From positions 1 through 31,645 of the forward strand of contig JAUCBJ010005276.1 in assembly GCA_032718475.1 (NCBI GenBank): 31,645 nucleotides of DNA. The letters run 5' to 3'. The stretch is from Nemertoderma westbladi. Its lineage: Eukaryota > Xenacoelomorpha > Nemertodermatida > Nemertodermatidae. This document shows positions 21,419 to 31,645 of the stretch, piece by piece. The position numbers were made by a program, and so were the translations under genes. Numbering within the stretch: position 1 is the first letter of the stretch; each line of letters begins with the position of its first letter. Below the pieces are notes generated by a model. That model did not search any database. It saw nothing but the letters and a program-made list of their open reading frames with translations, and was not told where the DNA came from.

Positions 21419-22921
21419 TTAAGATTTATGAACAGAATTGATATGGGTGTTTAGATTCCTTTGTCGACTGAATTCTTTATTACAATAACCGCACTTATGT
21501 TTGATATGTTTATGTATAGAGTCGAAATGCCTTTTTAGGTTGTGTTTGAAACGGAATTCTATATTACAATAAACGCACTTATATTTAATATCTTGATGTA
21601 TAGAGTCGATATGTTGTTTTAGTTTATCTTTTTTAGCAAATGATTTTCCACAATCGGAGCAGCTATACTTGATACCTTTGTGGGCAAATTTAATATGGGT
21701 GTTTAGATTCCCTTTCTGACTGAATTCTTTATTACAATAACCACACTTATGTTTGATATCTTTATGTATTGAGTCGACATGTTGTTTTAGTTCGGCTTTT
21801 GTAGCAAATGATCTTCCACAATCGGAGCAGCTATACTTGATGATACTTTTGTGGGCAAAGTTAATGTGGGTGTTTAGACTCATTTTATAGCTGAATTCTT
21901 TATGACAATAAACGCAGTTATGTTTGATATCTTTATGTATAGAGTCGAAATGCCGTTTTAGGTCGTGTTTGTAACGGAATTCTTTATTACAATAACCGCA
22001 CTTATATTTAATATCTTGATGTATAGAGTCGACATGTTGTTTTAGTACGGCTTTTGTAGCAAATGATTTTCCACAATCGAAACAGTTGTACTTGATATCT
22101 TTATGAAAGTAGTTCACATGGGTGTTTATACTCCTTTGCTGGCTGAATTCTTTATTACAATAACCGCACTTATATTTAATATCTTGATGTATAGAGTCGA
22201 TATGTTGTTTTAGTACGGCTTTTGTAGAAAATGATTTTCCACAATCGAAACAGTTGTACTTGATATCTTTATGAAAGTAGTTCACATGGGTGTTTATACT
22301 CCTTTGCTGGCTGAATTCTTTATTACAATAAACGCACTTATGTTTGATACCTTTATGGGTAGCGTCAACATGCTTCTTTACATAATTTTTGCGTGTAAAC
22401 AATTTCTCACAATAATCGCATTTATACTTATTCTTGACGTCTTTATGAACGGATTCTATATGTCTCTCTAAATTCCCTTCGTCATTAAATAATTCATTGC
22501 AATGCAAACAGGAACTGGTGTCTGAAGAAGATACCAACTCCCCAACAGTTTCATTAGAACTACCGGAATCTGTTGTTGCACAACTGATTGTTGGTTCTGT
22601 ACCTTCAGTTCCAATGGGCCTACGATAAGAACAGCCTGGGCTGTCGTTTTCCCGTTTTTCAACAATAAAATAATCTCCAGATTGTTCATAAGAAATATCT
22701 TCGTCATCTAGTACAGGGACAACATCTACTGCACCGAACAAAGTGTTGTGATCTTCGATGGGAGATGATCCGTAAACGCACTTCCCTTGATTAACATCAC
22801 GATAATAGGGGGTGGAGTCTGTTGGTTCTTTCTTTATAATTATAAAGTCTGTTGGTTCTTTCTTTATAACTATATCGGCGCCAGATGATTTATCTTTCAA
22901 TAAAATAGTATGTTGATCCAT
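21419..22921 (-). CDS. C2H2 zinc-finger protein with 13 fingers (500 residues)
   Basis: A single open exon. ATG at 22919-22921 (MDQHTILLKD), TAA at 21419-21421. The first 137 residues lack fingers and are acidic and Ser/Thr-rich. They contain a duplicated IKKEPTD motif (about residues 19-25 and 29-35), each fitting the SUMO-conjugation pattern hydrophobic-K-x-E. From residue 138 to the end run 13 C-x2-C-x12-H-x4-H fingers; from the third on, most repeat at exactly 28 residues. Linkers are HKDIKY or HQDIKY rather than TGEKP. Fingers alternate between CGYCNKEF and CFDCGKSF/CSDCGKSF types. It is likely a nuclear DNA-binding regulator; the target is unknown. No KRAB, SCAN, BTB or ZAD domain is seen. 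A 5' non-coding exon is possible but not identified. Confidence 0.92.
   Translation of the reverse strand: MDQHTILLKDKSSGADIVIKKEPTDFIIIKKEPTDSTPYYRDVNQGKCVYGSSPIEDHNTLFGAVDVVPVLDDEDISYEQSGDYFIVEKRENDSPGCSYRRPIGTEGTEPTISCATTDSGSSNETVGELVSSSDTSSCLHCNELFNDEGNLERHIESVHKDVKNKYKCDYCEKLFTRKNYVKKHVDATHKGIKHKCVYCNKEFSQQRSINTHVNYFHKDIKYNCFDCGKSFSTKAVLKQHIDSIHQDIKYKCGYCNKEFSQQRSINTHVNYFHKDIKYNCFDCGKSFATKAVLKQHVDSIHQDIKYKCGYCNKEFRYKHDLKRHFDSIHKDIKHNCVYCHKEFSYKMSLNTHINFAHKSIIKYSCSDCGRSFATKAELKQHVDSIHKDIKHKCGYCNKEFSQKGNLNTHIKFAHKGIKYSCSDCGKSFAKKDKLKQHIDSIHQDIKYKCVYCNIEFRFKHNLKRHFDSIHKHIKHKCGYCNKEFSRQRNLNTHINSVHKS
22001..22336. repeat. 168-bp duplication of a finger pair
   Basis: Fingers 3-4 and 5-6 of the zinc-finger gene are encoded by two adjacent 168-bp copies (22169-22336 and 22001-22168) that are nearly identical, for example the long shared stretch beginning TGATATCTTTATGAAAGTAG at 22261 and 22093. 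The protein difference is limited to a few positions (Ser/Ala, Ile/Val, Val/Gly). Confidence 0.9.
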
Positions 22922-24028
22922 TATCAAATCTTCAATAAATATTAATCAATAAATTAAATACAGGTGGCAGTAGTTTTAGGTATGTCAAGCTTTTCACTAA
23001 TATAAATTTCATGCGATGTAAATATAATAAATAAATTAGATCAGTATATAAGGGCGTTCAAAACTTCATGTCGCTGTAACCTGTAACGGAATGGAGCAGG
23101 TTATAGTGACAGTGACAAGCAAATGGAACCAAAAGAAAACTATCACTACTACAGTACCTACAGTACCAGTACGATTCGAGAGTAAAGGTTTAGGTGATTT
23201 ATTAAATATGTTATTGGCGATTCAATTAAAGAGACAGAGTGTGCTACGTACGGTCGCGGTTGTATGAAACTACGAAAGTTCCTATGTAGCAAACTTGGCC
23301 CGCGTTTGAACTTAAGTAATTAATTACCGGTACCTAATACTTAACCAAAAACTCAAGTTCGCGTAGCTGATTATGAAACTGTAACCTGTAAAGCTAGTCG
23401 CTACAGACATTGTCAATACTGCTAACTTTGAAGGTCGTTTTCACTTGGTTGCTATGGTATTTTCAAAAAACTAAATATGCCATTAACTTCATCATATCAA
23501 AAATAGTAATCTTCAATAAATTCTAACTAATCATATCTACAGATATACTATAAGAGCTGTTGCTATGGCAGTTTCCTCCGTTGCTATGTTTAAGACCCTC
23601 TAAAAAACCAGCTCAACCGTTTGGTGAAGTCTACCCAATTTGTTTATAATGTCCGATATCAGTACTAAACATCTATATGGTGTAGCTCAGTCGTATAAAA
23701 AACACTTACGGGGTCATAGGCTGGAACCTGTATTACATATAGAAACACCTAGATTTATAAACATTGAGGCAGAAAACAATAGGCCTAGTTCGACAATTTT
23801 TTAACGACGAAAATACGAAATTAAACATCATGATTATTTGAATATTTCCGTTGCTATGTTAACCCGAGCGGGTTTTATAAATTGCAGAATGATAACAATT
23901 CAACCAGTGTGTAGGAGTGTGGAACAATTCAACCAGTGTGGATACACTGCGTTGTACCGGTACTAAACTAGACTTTAAATGATACCGACTGAACTCTGAA
24001 ACTGCAAGCTTGACGATGAGTAGGTGTG
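22922..24028. other. Intergenic DNA 5' of the zinc-finger gene
   Basis: No gene is seen. At 23068-23112 there is an imperfect hairpin (GTCGCTGTAACCTG against CAGGTTATAGTGAC) whose loop side carries GGAGCAGGTTA, a word of the 68-bp satellite. GTTGCTATG recurs at about 23449, 23561, 23580 and 23848. A short duplication ACAATTCAACCAGTGTG lies at 23894-23941. Confidence 0.45.
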
Positions 24029-24993
24029 GCATTCAAGGGGGTCCTACGAATTACCCAAAAAAACACAATATTACCCAAAAAAACACAAAAATACACAAAA
24101 AAACACAGGACTGAAGGAGCAGGTTACAGCCTGTATGGAATCCATCCAAAAAGTGCGCCGGATAGCGCGCCGACCAATTTTTATGCGCGCCGCGCGCCGA
24201 TGCCATTTCGAAGAAAAACCCTGCGCCGCCTAAATTTTTAAGCACGCCGATGCAATTTCGAAGAAACCCCACGCCAACTAAATCTTTAAGCGCGCCACAC
24301 ATTGAAACAATTTTGAAGAGCGCCACGCCAATGCAAATTCAATTTTGAGGGAGTGTAACCAATCTGTCAATGTTAGTCAGTCAGTACTGCTGTACCAGTC
24401 TGCCAGTCCCTGCTGCCCTATACAACAGTTGCCTAACCATAACCACTGAATCATACAACAGAAAAAGAAAGGCGAGCGAAGCGAGCCGAAATTTTTAAAC
24501 AGCTAATGCAATTTTTAAGGCGCTTCCATAGCCTAATTGTTAAACCTGTAAACTAACAAATCGGCGCCGGTTTTTATTTTTGGGAGCGCCACGTGCCAAA
24601 GCCGGCGCGCTTTACGATTTTCGAGCGCGCCACGCGCCAAAGTCGGCGCGCTTTACGATTTTCGAGCGCGCCACGCGCCACATTGGCGCGCTTTTATTGC
24701 AAAGTGCGCCGGATTAATCCGGCGCAAAGTGTATGGATTCCAGTCTGGGGTTACAGTAGCAGTTCTAACCAAAACAATAAACGATAACCAAAGAACAGAG
24801 GTTACAGTCTTATTTTTCCAACCCTATACATCTATAGGATATAAATTATTTTTGTCTTTTTGGGTAAGTTGTTTGGGTAATATTGTGTTTTTTTGTGTTT
24901 TTTGTGGTGAATTTTTGTGTTTTTTTGTGTTTTTTTGTGCATTTTTGGGTAATTTTATGTTTTTTTGGGTAATTCGTAGGACCGCATTCAAGG
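24029..24993. mobile_element. Inverted-repeat transposon (about 945 bp) with 10-bp target duplication
   Basis: Direct repeats GCATTCAAGG at 24029-24038 and 24984-24993 flank inverted ends: GGGTCCTACGAATTACCC on the left and its complement GGGTAATTCGTAGGACC on the right. Just inside both ends are tracts built from TTACCCAAAAAAACAC words. A 9-10 bp duplication points to a Mutator-like origin. There is no transposase. The interior includes a broken 68-bp satellite-like unit and a second, GC-rich element. Confidence 0.8.
24122..24756. mobile_element. GC-rich nested element with 8-bp target duplication GGTTACAG
   Basis: GGTTACAG occurs at 24122-24129 and 24749-24756 and flanks 24130-24748, whose ends are related inverted sequences (TGGAATCCAT then TGCGCCGGAT on the left; their complements on the right). 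The site interrupts a 68-bp satellite-like unit: GGAGCAGGTTACAG lies left and TTCTAACCAAAACAATAAACG lies right. The duplication fits nnnTAnnn, described for Buster-type hAT insertions. The interior is dominated by GCGCGCC words and a 41-bp tandem repeat (about 24605-24686, around GCGCTTTACGATTTTCGAGC), unlike the AT-rich surroundings. Confidence 0.65.
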
Positions 24994-25588
24994 CGATAAA
25001 TGCTCCGTTAGATGGAAACCACAATGAGACTAAACAACAAAACGAAGTTTGGACTTCGTCGTCTTCATTCTGAGTTTATTGGACATCAGTCTTCCATTCC
25101 GGGTTTATTTGGACTCGGCTACTTTGTTCTCGGGTTTACTTTTACTCCATGTGCACCTGCCATATTAATGTTCAACCGAGCATTTTTTCGCCGCCACATT
25201 GTATTCATCGTGAAGCCTTCAGTTAGTCGGAATCGTTAATATCAGTTAGGTACAATGGCCAAATCTGGCAATGATTGTGATTACCATATTTGGCAACCAA
25301 GCAAAGTCTGGCAACATTTCTGATTGCCTGATTTGGCAACTGCTGAACTGTATAAAGCCGTTGTTGCCATATTTGGCAACTTAACTAACTCATTGAATAT
25401 GGCTTACATGGTTCTGCGTCATAAAGTCCTTCTATCTGTCTATGGTCTGATGATCATTCCTTAGATCCTGAAATGTTAGGCCTAGGCAGCTAGGGGTAGG
25501 GCGAGGTTATACTTATACTGGTAGTGGCATATTCCAATACAGCTTTAATACAGCAATAGGCTATATCCTAATAAATGAGGTGAGAATG

Positions 25589-27070
25589 ACTAGTGACGGG
25601 CCTAGCGGCCCGATAAGGAACCGACTTTTTATTTTAAATAAAAGAGACAACGAAAATTAGTATAGAACTAATAAGTATGTAAAAATACAATCATATTTCA
25701 TACAATAATTATTAATAAATTCGATCTATTATTAGTTGCTCAATTCTATAACAAAATCGACCTGCAACTAGTGAAGACCTCGTTTTGGAATTTCGAAACC
25801 ACGCTGGTGCGATGCGCGATATCGTGTTTAGTTAATAAATTGAAAACTCCATCAGTTCATGTGCAACCAGTAATAAGAAATCGCGATAAAGTAATTAAAT
25901 AAAAATTATTCTAGAAAAATTTTCCTCAAAAAGTATGAAGTCTTGGCATTGGTGACGAGAAACTAGGCTAGTGAGATTCAGGATATTGCGTTTAATATAA
26001 AAATCGAAAACGCTATCGAATTCCGTAAAGGCATTAATAAAATACTGCACCTTTTTTGAAATTTGTAAAATTCTACAACTAGAAAAAATTAATTTTTGAA
26101 CGGCGCTGTTTGGGGTTTCGAAACATGGATAGACTGAAAGAGGACATCGAATTAAGTTGAAAAATGAAAACCCCATCGAATTTGGCCAACGCGTTCTGGA
26201 GTTATAGCGGATAGAAAAAAATTGACCCCCCCCCCCAGTCGCCAAAAATTTACAGTAATTTAAAATTTTGAAAAAAAAATTTTTTGCGTTATTTTTGATG
26301 GCGAATCGATTGGCAGTACTGGCTACGAAAGAAATTTTTTTGAAATTTTTGGTCAGAAAAAAAAACATGGAAAAAGTATATTTTTAAAAAGATTTGATGT
26401 CTTTGCCTATGGTCAGAGAATGATCCAACTCTGTAACTTGGCAATCGCTCAAATCCATTCAGCTGAATGGCACAGTAGAGTAAACTAAAGTAAATTCCCT
26501 ATACAATGTTCTGAAGGGGTGACTGACAGAGAGTAATCCAACAATAAAACATTTTGCAATAATGTTGGCATTAATGTAGCCAACACACTGTGTACGTAAC
26601 AGTCATTCAGCTTACATTAGCAGAGTGAGATATTCCCATAGATTGCATTGGGAAGAGTAATTCAGCTGAGGCGATATTAGATTTCAAACTAAACCAACCA
26701 GTTAATAATGTTTGCTTTGACAGAGAGTGGTGGCCTATACAAACAGTATGGGTGTACTGAGTATAATAATCTTGGCAACCTCATCCATTTATTACTAAGC
26801 CTTCTGTAGAAATGCATTACATAAGCCATTTTTCATCACGACACCAGCTGTTATTGGTGTTATTTTACCATTGCGCCTATGGCGTTTTTTCGTTTATGTC
26901 TATTTTTCGAGCCCACGGCTCATGGACGAAATAGCGGAACATACCAGGGACCTTAGAATCGCGGTATCTAGCCGCTGTGAAAATTTCACCAAAATCGTTA
27001 GAGTAGTTTTGGCTGTAGATCAGTCAGTCAGTCAGCCAGCCAGCCAGTCAATCAATCAATCAATCAGCCA
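25589..27070 (-). mobile_element. Helentron-like unit, copy 1
   Basis: First of three head-to-tail copies. Read on the minus strand the unit ends with a hairpin GGGCC-GCTA-GGCCC followed by GTCACTAG and then T. This is the layout of a Helitron 3' terminus (short hairpin, CTRR, insertion before T). The opposite side carries a (CAGT/CAGC/CAAT)n tetranucleotide array (27023-27066). AT-rich open frames on both strands across the unit (for example 25895-26368 minus) owe their persistence to unit duplication and show no replicase or helicase motif. This copy joins copy 2 without the terminal segment present in the other copies. Confidence 0.55.
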
Positions 27071-28601
27071 ACTAGTGACGGGCCTAGCGGCCCGATAAGG
27101 AACCGACTTTTTATTTTATTAAATAAAAGAGACAACGAGAATTAGTATAGAACTAATAATTATGTAAAAATACAATCATATTTCATACAATAATTATTAA
27201 TAAATTCGATCTATTATTAGTTGCTCAATTCTAGAACAAAATCGACCTGAAACTAGTGAAGACCTCGTTTTGGAATTTCGAAACCACGCTGGTGCGATGC
27301 GCGATATCGTGTTTAGTTAATAAATTGATAACTCCATCAATTCATGTGCAACCAGTAATAAGAAATCGCGATAAATGTAATTAAATAAAAATTATTCTAG
27401 AAAAATTTTCCTCAAAAAGTATGAAGTCTTGGCATTGGTGACGCGAAACTAGGCTAGTGAGATTCAGGATATTGCGTTTAATATAAAAATCGAAAACGCT
27501 ATCAAATTCCGTAAAGGCGTTAATAAAATACTGCAACTTTTTTGAAATTTGTAAAATTCTAGAACTAGAAAAAAATGATTTTTGAACGGCGCTGTTTGGG
27601 GTTTCGAAACATGGATAGGCTGAAAGAGGACATCGAATTAAGTTGAAAAATGAAAACCCCATCGAATTTGGACAAAGCGTTCCGGATTTATAGCGGATCG
27701 AAAAAAATTGACCCCCCCCAGTCGCCAAAAATTTACAGTAATTAAAAATTTTGCAAAAAAAAAATTTTGCGTTATTTTTGATGGCGAATCGATTGGCAGT
27801 ACTGGCTACGAAAATTTCTTTTTTTAATTTTTGGTCAGAAAAAAAAACATGGAAAAAGTATATTTTTAAAAAGATTTGATGTCTTTGCCTATGGTCAGAG
27901 AATGATCCAACTCTGTAACTTGGCAATCGTTCAAATCCATTCATCTGAATGGCACAGTAGAGTAAACTAAAGTAAATTCCCTATACAATGTTCTGAAGGG
28001 GAGACTGACAGAGAGTAATCCAACAATAAAACATTTTGCAATAATGTTGGCATTAATGTAGCCAACACACTGTTTACTTAAGTCATTCAGCTTACATTAG
28101 CAGAGTGAGATATTCCCATAAAATGCATTGGGAAGAGTAATTCAGCTGAGGCGATAATATATTTCAAACTAAACCAACCAGTTAATATTTGCTTTGACAG
28201 AGAGTGCAGGGCCTAAACAAACAGTATGGCTGTACTAAGTACAATAATCTTGGCAACCTCATCGATTTATACTAAGCCTTGTGTAGAAATCCATTACATA
28301 AGCCATTTTTCATCACGACACCAGCTGTTATTGGTGTTATTTTACCATTGCGCCTATGGCGTTTTTTTGTTTATGTCTATTTTTCGAGCCCACGGCTCAT
28401 GGACGAAATAGCGGAACATACCAGGGACCTTAGAATCGCGGTATCTAGCCGCTGTGAAAATTTCATCAAAATCGTTAGAGTAGTTTTGGCTGTAGGTCAG
28501 TCAGTCAATCAATCAATCAGTCAGCCAGCCACGATCAATTCTTAGAGTAATGAACCTCTCGGTTCCTAACAATTCTTACAGTAATGAAGTCACTCGTCAT
28601 T
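27071..28601 (-). mobile_element. Helentron-like unit, copy 2
   Basis: Same organisation as copy 1, with roughly 90-95% identity by eye. It has the tetranucleotide array at 28497-28531 and also a terminal segment (28532-28601) containing a second hairpin GAACCTCTCGGTTCC and the word CAATTCTTACAGTAATGAA. The junction with copy 3, GTCACTCGTCATTACTAGTGAC, is itself partly palindromic. Confidence 0.55.
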
Positions 28602-30115
28602 ACTAGTGACGGGCCTAGCGGCCCGATAAGGAACCGACTTTTTATTTCAAATAAAAGAGACAACGAGAATTATTATAGAACTAATAATTATGTAAAAATA
28701 CAATCATATTTCATACAATAATTATTAATAAATTCGATCTATTATTAGTTACTCAATTCTAGAACAAATTCGACCTGCAACTAGTGAAGACCTCGTTTTG
28801 GAATTTCGAAACCACGCTGGTGCGATGCGCGATATCGTGTTTAGTTAATAAATTGAAAACTCCATCAATTCATGTGCAACCAGTAATAAGAAATCGCGAT
28901 AATTGTAATTAAATAAAAATTATTCTAGAAAAATTTTCCTCAAAAAGTATGAAGTCTTGGCGTTGGTGACGCGAAACTAGGCTAGTGAGATTCAGGATAT
29001 TGCGTTTAATATAAAAATCAAAAACGCTATCGAATTCCGTAAAGGCGTTAATAAAATACTGAAACTTTTTTGAAATTTGTAAAATTCTAGAATTGGAAAA
29101 AATTATTTTTTGAACGGCGCTGTTTGGGGTTTGGAAACATGGATAGGCTGAAAGAGGACATCTAATTAAGTTGAAAAATGAAAACCCCATCGAATTTGGA
29201 CAATGCGTTCCGGAGTTATAGCGGATCGAAAAAAATTGACCCCCCCCAGTCGCCAAAAATTTACAGTAATTTAAAATTTTGCAAAAAAAATTTTTTGCGT
29301 TATTTTTGATGGCGAATCGATTGGCAGTACTGGCTACGAAAAATTTTTTTTTGAAATTTTTGGTCAGAAAAAAAAACATGGAAAAAGTATATTTTTAAAA
29401 AGATTTGATGTCTTTGCCTATGGTCAGAGAATAATACAACTCTGTAACTTGGCAATCGCTCAAATCCATTCAGCTGAATGGCACATTAGAGTAAACTAAA
29501 GTAAATTCCCTATACAATGTTCTGAAGGGGAGATTGACAGAGAGTAATCCAACAATAAAACATTTTGCAATAATGTTGGCATTAATGTAGCCAACACACT
29601 GTGTACTTAAGTCATTCAGCTTACATTAGCAGAGTGAGATATTCCTATAGAATGCATTGGGAAGAGAAATTCAGCTGAGGCGATAACAGATTTCAAACTA
29701 AACCAACCAGTTAATATTTGCTTTGACAGAGTGTCCTAAGGCTTAAACAAACAGTATGGGTGTACTAAGTACAATAATCTTGGCAACCTCATCGATTTAT
29801 ACTAAGCCTTGTGTAGAAATCCATTACATAAGCCATTTTTCATCACGACACCAGCTGTTATTGGTGTTATTTTACCATTGCGCCTATGGCGTTTTTTCGT
29901 TTATGTCTATTTTTCGAGCCCACGGCTCATGGACGAAATAGCGGAACATACCAGGGACCTTAGAATCCGGTCAGCCAGCCGCTGTGAAAATTTCATCAAA
30001 ATCGTTAGAGTAGTTTTGGCTGTAGATTAGTCAGTCAGTCAGTCAGTCAGTCAGCCAGCCAGCCAGCCAGCCAGTCTCGAGCAATTCTTACAGTAATGAA
30101 CCTCTCGGTTCCTAA
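28602..30115 (-). mobile_element. Helentron-like unit, copy 3
   Basis: Same organisation, with a tetranucleotide array (CAGT then CAGC) at 30028-30075 and a terminal segment ending GAACCTCTCGGTTCCTAAC. The plus-strand frame reading SSPRLMDEIAEHTRDLRI ... ENFIKIVRVVLAV is shared by all three copies. It resembles no known enzyme and probably reflects DNA-level conservation of recent copies. Confidence 0.55.
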
Positions 30116-30428
30116 CTACATACAGACATTTAATGAAAATCATTTCATCCCGTTTTTCATTAGGGCCTACTAGAAACAATTTGGTCGAATCTCTTAACAC
30201 CCGTTTTGGTTTTCTCAGTCTTTCTAAATTTTGACACAAATTCTATATTTCTTCTGTCACGCCGTTTCTCAAACTTTAATGCCCCCTTGCCTGCTTGCTG
30301 CCTTGTGGTGCGTGATGCTCACGTTGTCAATTATATTATTACGTTTAGTTCCATTTCAGCCTTTGAAGCATGTGATTCTTTGGTTTTGTTCATGCCTATA
30401 CCAGTATACCATAATATGGTATATACAG

Positions 30429-30448
30429 ATATATATATATATATATAT
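30429..30448. repeat. (AT)n microsatellite
   Basis: About ten AT dinucleotides, surrounded by repeated TACCATATACAGATATA words (30417-30482). Confidence 0.9.
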
Positions 30449-30689
30449 GGAATATATAAGTATACCATATACAGATATACCAGTCTGCCAGTACGGTATC
30501 TGTTACAGACTCATCCATCTGTCCATTAACATATTAACAACATTGGCCTATCATATACAATACATTCTGACATTTCATCGACTAATGTTTATAAATCATC
30601 ACAACTCGACAAGGCAGCAAGGGTAAGCAAGCAGTAAGCAATTTTGAAGTAATCTACAATGACAGAGTAACTGACAATAAATAATAAAT

Positions 30690-30721
30690 AATAATGGTTG
30701 CCAAAAATGGCAACCATTATT
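30690..30721. repeat. Perfect hairpin, 14-bp stem, AAAA loop
   Basis: AATAATGGTTGCCA, four A, then the exact complement. It belongs to the TGGCAA-rich subterminal zone of the 5.76-kb inverted-repeat region. Confidence 0.85.
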
Positions 30722-31260
30722 TTTCTTTAATTCTAATGGTTACCAAAAATGGCAATGATTATTTTAGGCACATTTCGGACTATTGCTAAGAGAAATTCAG
30801 ACGATGATTTTTTTTCTTATACGGTCAATTACTGAATTATATTTAAATTTCGCGCTCTTTTCACTTACCTATTTACCAAAATACGATTTGCTTCTGGGCG
30901 TGCGAAAATTAGAAAAACCAAAAGTTTCCAGATTTGGCAATAAACATTTCCATATGTGGCAACTTTTGAGGTTGCGAGATTTGGCCATTGTACCTAACTG
31001 AACATGAGTAGTCTAGTCTAGTACAGTAGTACCGGTACACGCAGTGCATTCTATTGAAGTACTGGCTAAATTGTTATCAATTCTGAAATTTAAAACTCCT
31101 TAAGTTTAAAACTCCTGGCAACGAACGGTACGGCAACAGTAGTTAATTATGTCGTTTTCTTTTGAATTTTCGCTAAAAAAAATAGCAAAGTGTTTCGAGA
31201 TGTTTCCGGCCTTTATCTGTTTATCAAACTCGGTGTTTATTTTAGCTGTAGATGTTTCCA

Positions 31261-31360
31261 GGTATTAGTACCGGTACGTTTGAACGACAATTCAGCCCTT
31301 AAGTATCTGATGTCAGTATGGCATATGGTTTGGCTAGTGTCGTTCAAACGTACTAATACC
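31261..31360. repeat. 100-bp inverted-repeat element
   Basis: Left arm 31261-31289 and right arm 31338-31360 are complementary (GGTATTAGTAC...GTTTGAACGACA), except that the left arm has an extra CGGTAC, a duplication making TACCGGTAC. The spacer is about 48 bp. It could be a MITE remnant; no target duplication was resolved. Confidence 0.7.
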
Positions 31361-31645
31361 CTGTTCCCATGCATTTTCCAGGGTTTTCAGCTTTTTAGTA
31401 CATACCAAGGACTACTCTACCATTGCAGCCATATACAGGTATATGCAACAGTCTGACAGTGCTTACCATAATACAGTAATATGTGAGTGAAAATGGGGTG
31501 GGGTATATCTTTTGTGTAGAGGTATAGCCTATATAGAGGCTACCTGTACAGTAGGTAGGTGCAGCCTACATGTAGATGCACGTGTAGGGTGAATGTAAGG
31601 TAGGTCTGTAGGTGTAGTCCCGGTCCCATATATTAATGTATAGAT
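31361..31645. other. Non-coding end of window
   Basis: No gene is seen. The stretch is rich in GTAGG/CCTAC words (31531-31620). Confidence 0.4.

Larger units (their letters stand above)
25243..31000. mobile_element. 5.76-kb region bounded by 29-bp inverted repeats
   Basis: 25243-25271 starts CAGTTAGGTACAATGGCC. Its inverted copy at 30972-31000 matches at 28 of 29 positions. Both ends are followed by many TGGCAA/TTGCCA words (25265-25380; 30697-30990), as if the subterminal regions were once also related. No target duplication was found (flanks GTTAATAT and AACATGAG), so it may be an old or foldback-type element. The interior is mostly three tandem copies of another unit. Confidence 0.6.

Noticed and set aside
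25895-29379. Three related minus-strand frames of about 156-187 residues in the tandem 1.5-kb units
   Set aside because: They span homopolymer-rich AT DNA, lack recognisable motifs, and persist because the units are recent copies.

Overview
This window looks like non-coding-rich genomic DNA from an animal, probably a marine invertebrate. The evidence is AT-rich spacer DNA, intron-type splice signals, a C2H2 zinc-finger gene, several LINE fragments, many short inverted-repeat (MITE-like) elements and large satellites. Short palindromes such as TAGGCCTA and ACCGGT recur. The taxon cannot be fixed from sequence alone. No bacterial operon, tRNA, rRNA or CRISPR array was seen.

Layout. 0.2-1.5 kb: a 68-bp satellite. 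2.0-2.5 kb: a broken LINE reverse-transcriptase fragment. 3.8-4.2 kb: a hAT-type MITE with a perfect 8-bp target duplication. 4.3-4.7 kb: an inverted-repeat element with a LINE-like 3' tail. 4.87-5.07 kb and 13.2-14.7 kb (both minus strand) appear to be the two separated halves of one zinc-finger/tyrosine-recombinase pseudogene. They are split by about 8.16 kb holding a huge 21-bp minisatellite (5.67-13.23 kb) that itself carries a 2.6-kb internal duplication and a 5'-truncated LINE (11.57-13.06 kb). 15.64-16.25 kb: two minus-strand exons of an unrecognised acidic protein, with a perfect 52-bp palindrome just past the stop codon. 17.5-17.9 kb: a 161-bp duplication carrying a strong splice donor. 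18.2-20.2 kb: a pogo/Tc1-like non-autonomous transposon with perfect 46-bp inverted ends and a second inverted-repeat element nested inside. 21.4-22.9 kb: the only intact gene seen, a 500-residue protein with 13 C2H2 fingers (minus strand). 24.0-25.0 kb: a nested pair of inverted-repeat elements, the inner one GC-rich. 25.2-31.0 kb: a 5.76-kb region bounded by 29-bp inverted repeats and holding three head-to-tail copies of a Helitron/Helentron-like unit with tetranucleotide tails.

The genes do not form a pathway. The main theme is repeat-driven remodelling: satellites arising from or alongside transposons, insertions inside insertions, and a recombinase gene broken by a growing minisatellite. 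The least expected items are the split recombinase locus, the shared 68-bp unit found both as an array and as single copies within inverted-repeat elements, the tandem Helentron-like trio, and the hairpin in the putative 3' UTR of the acidic-protein gene.
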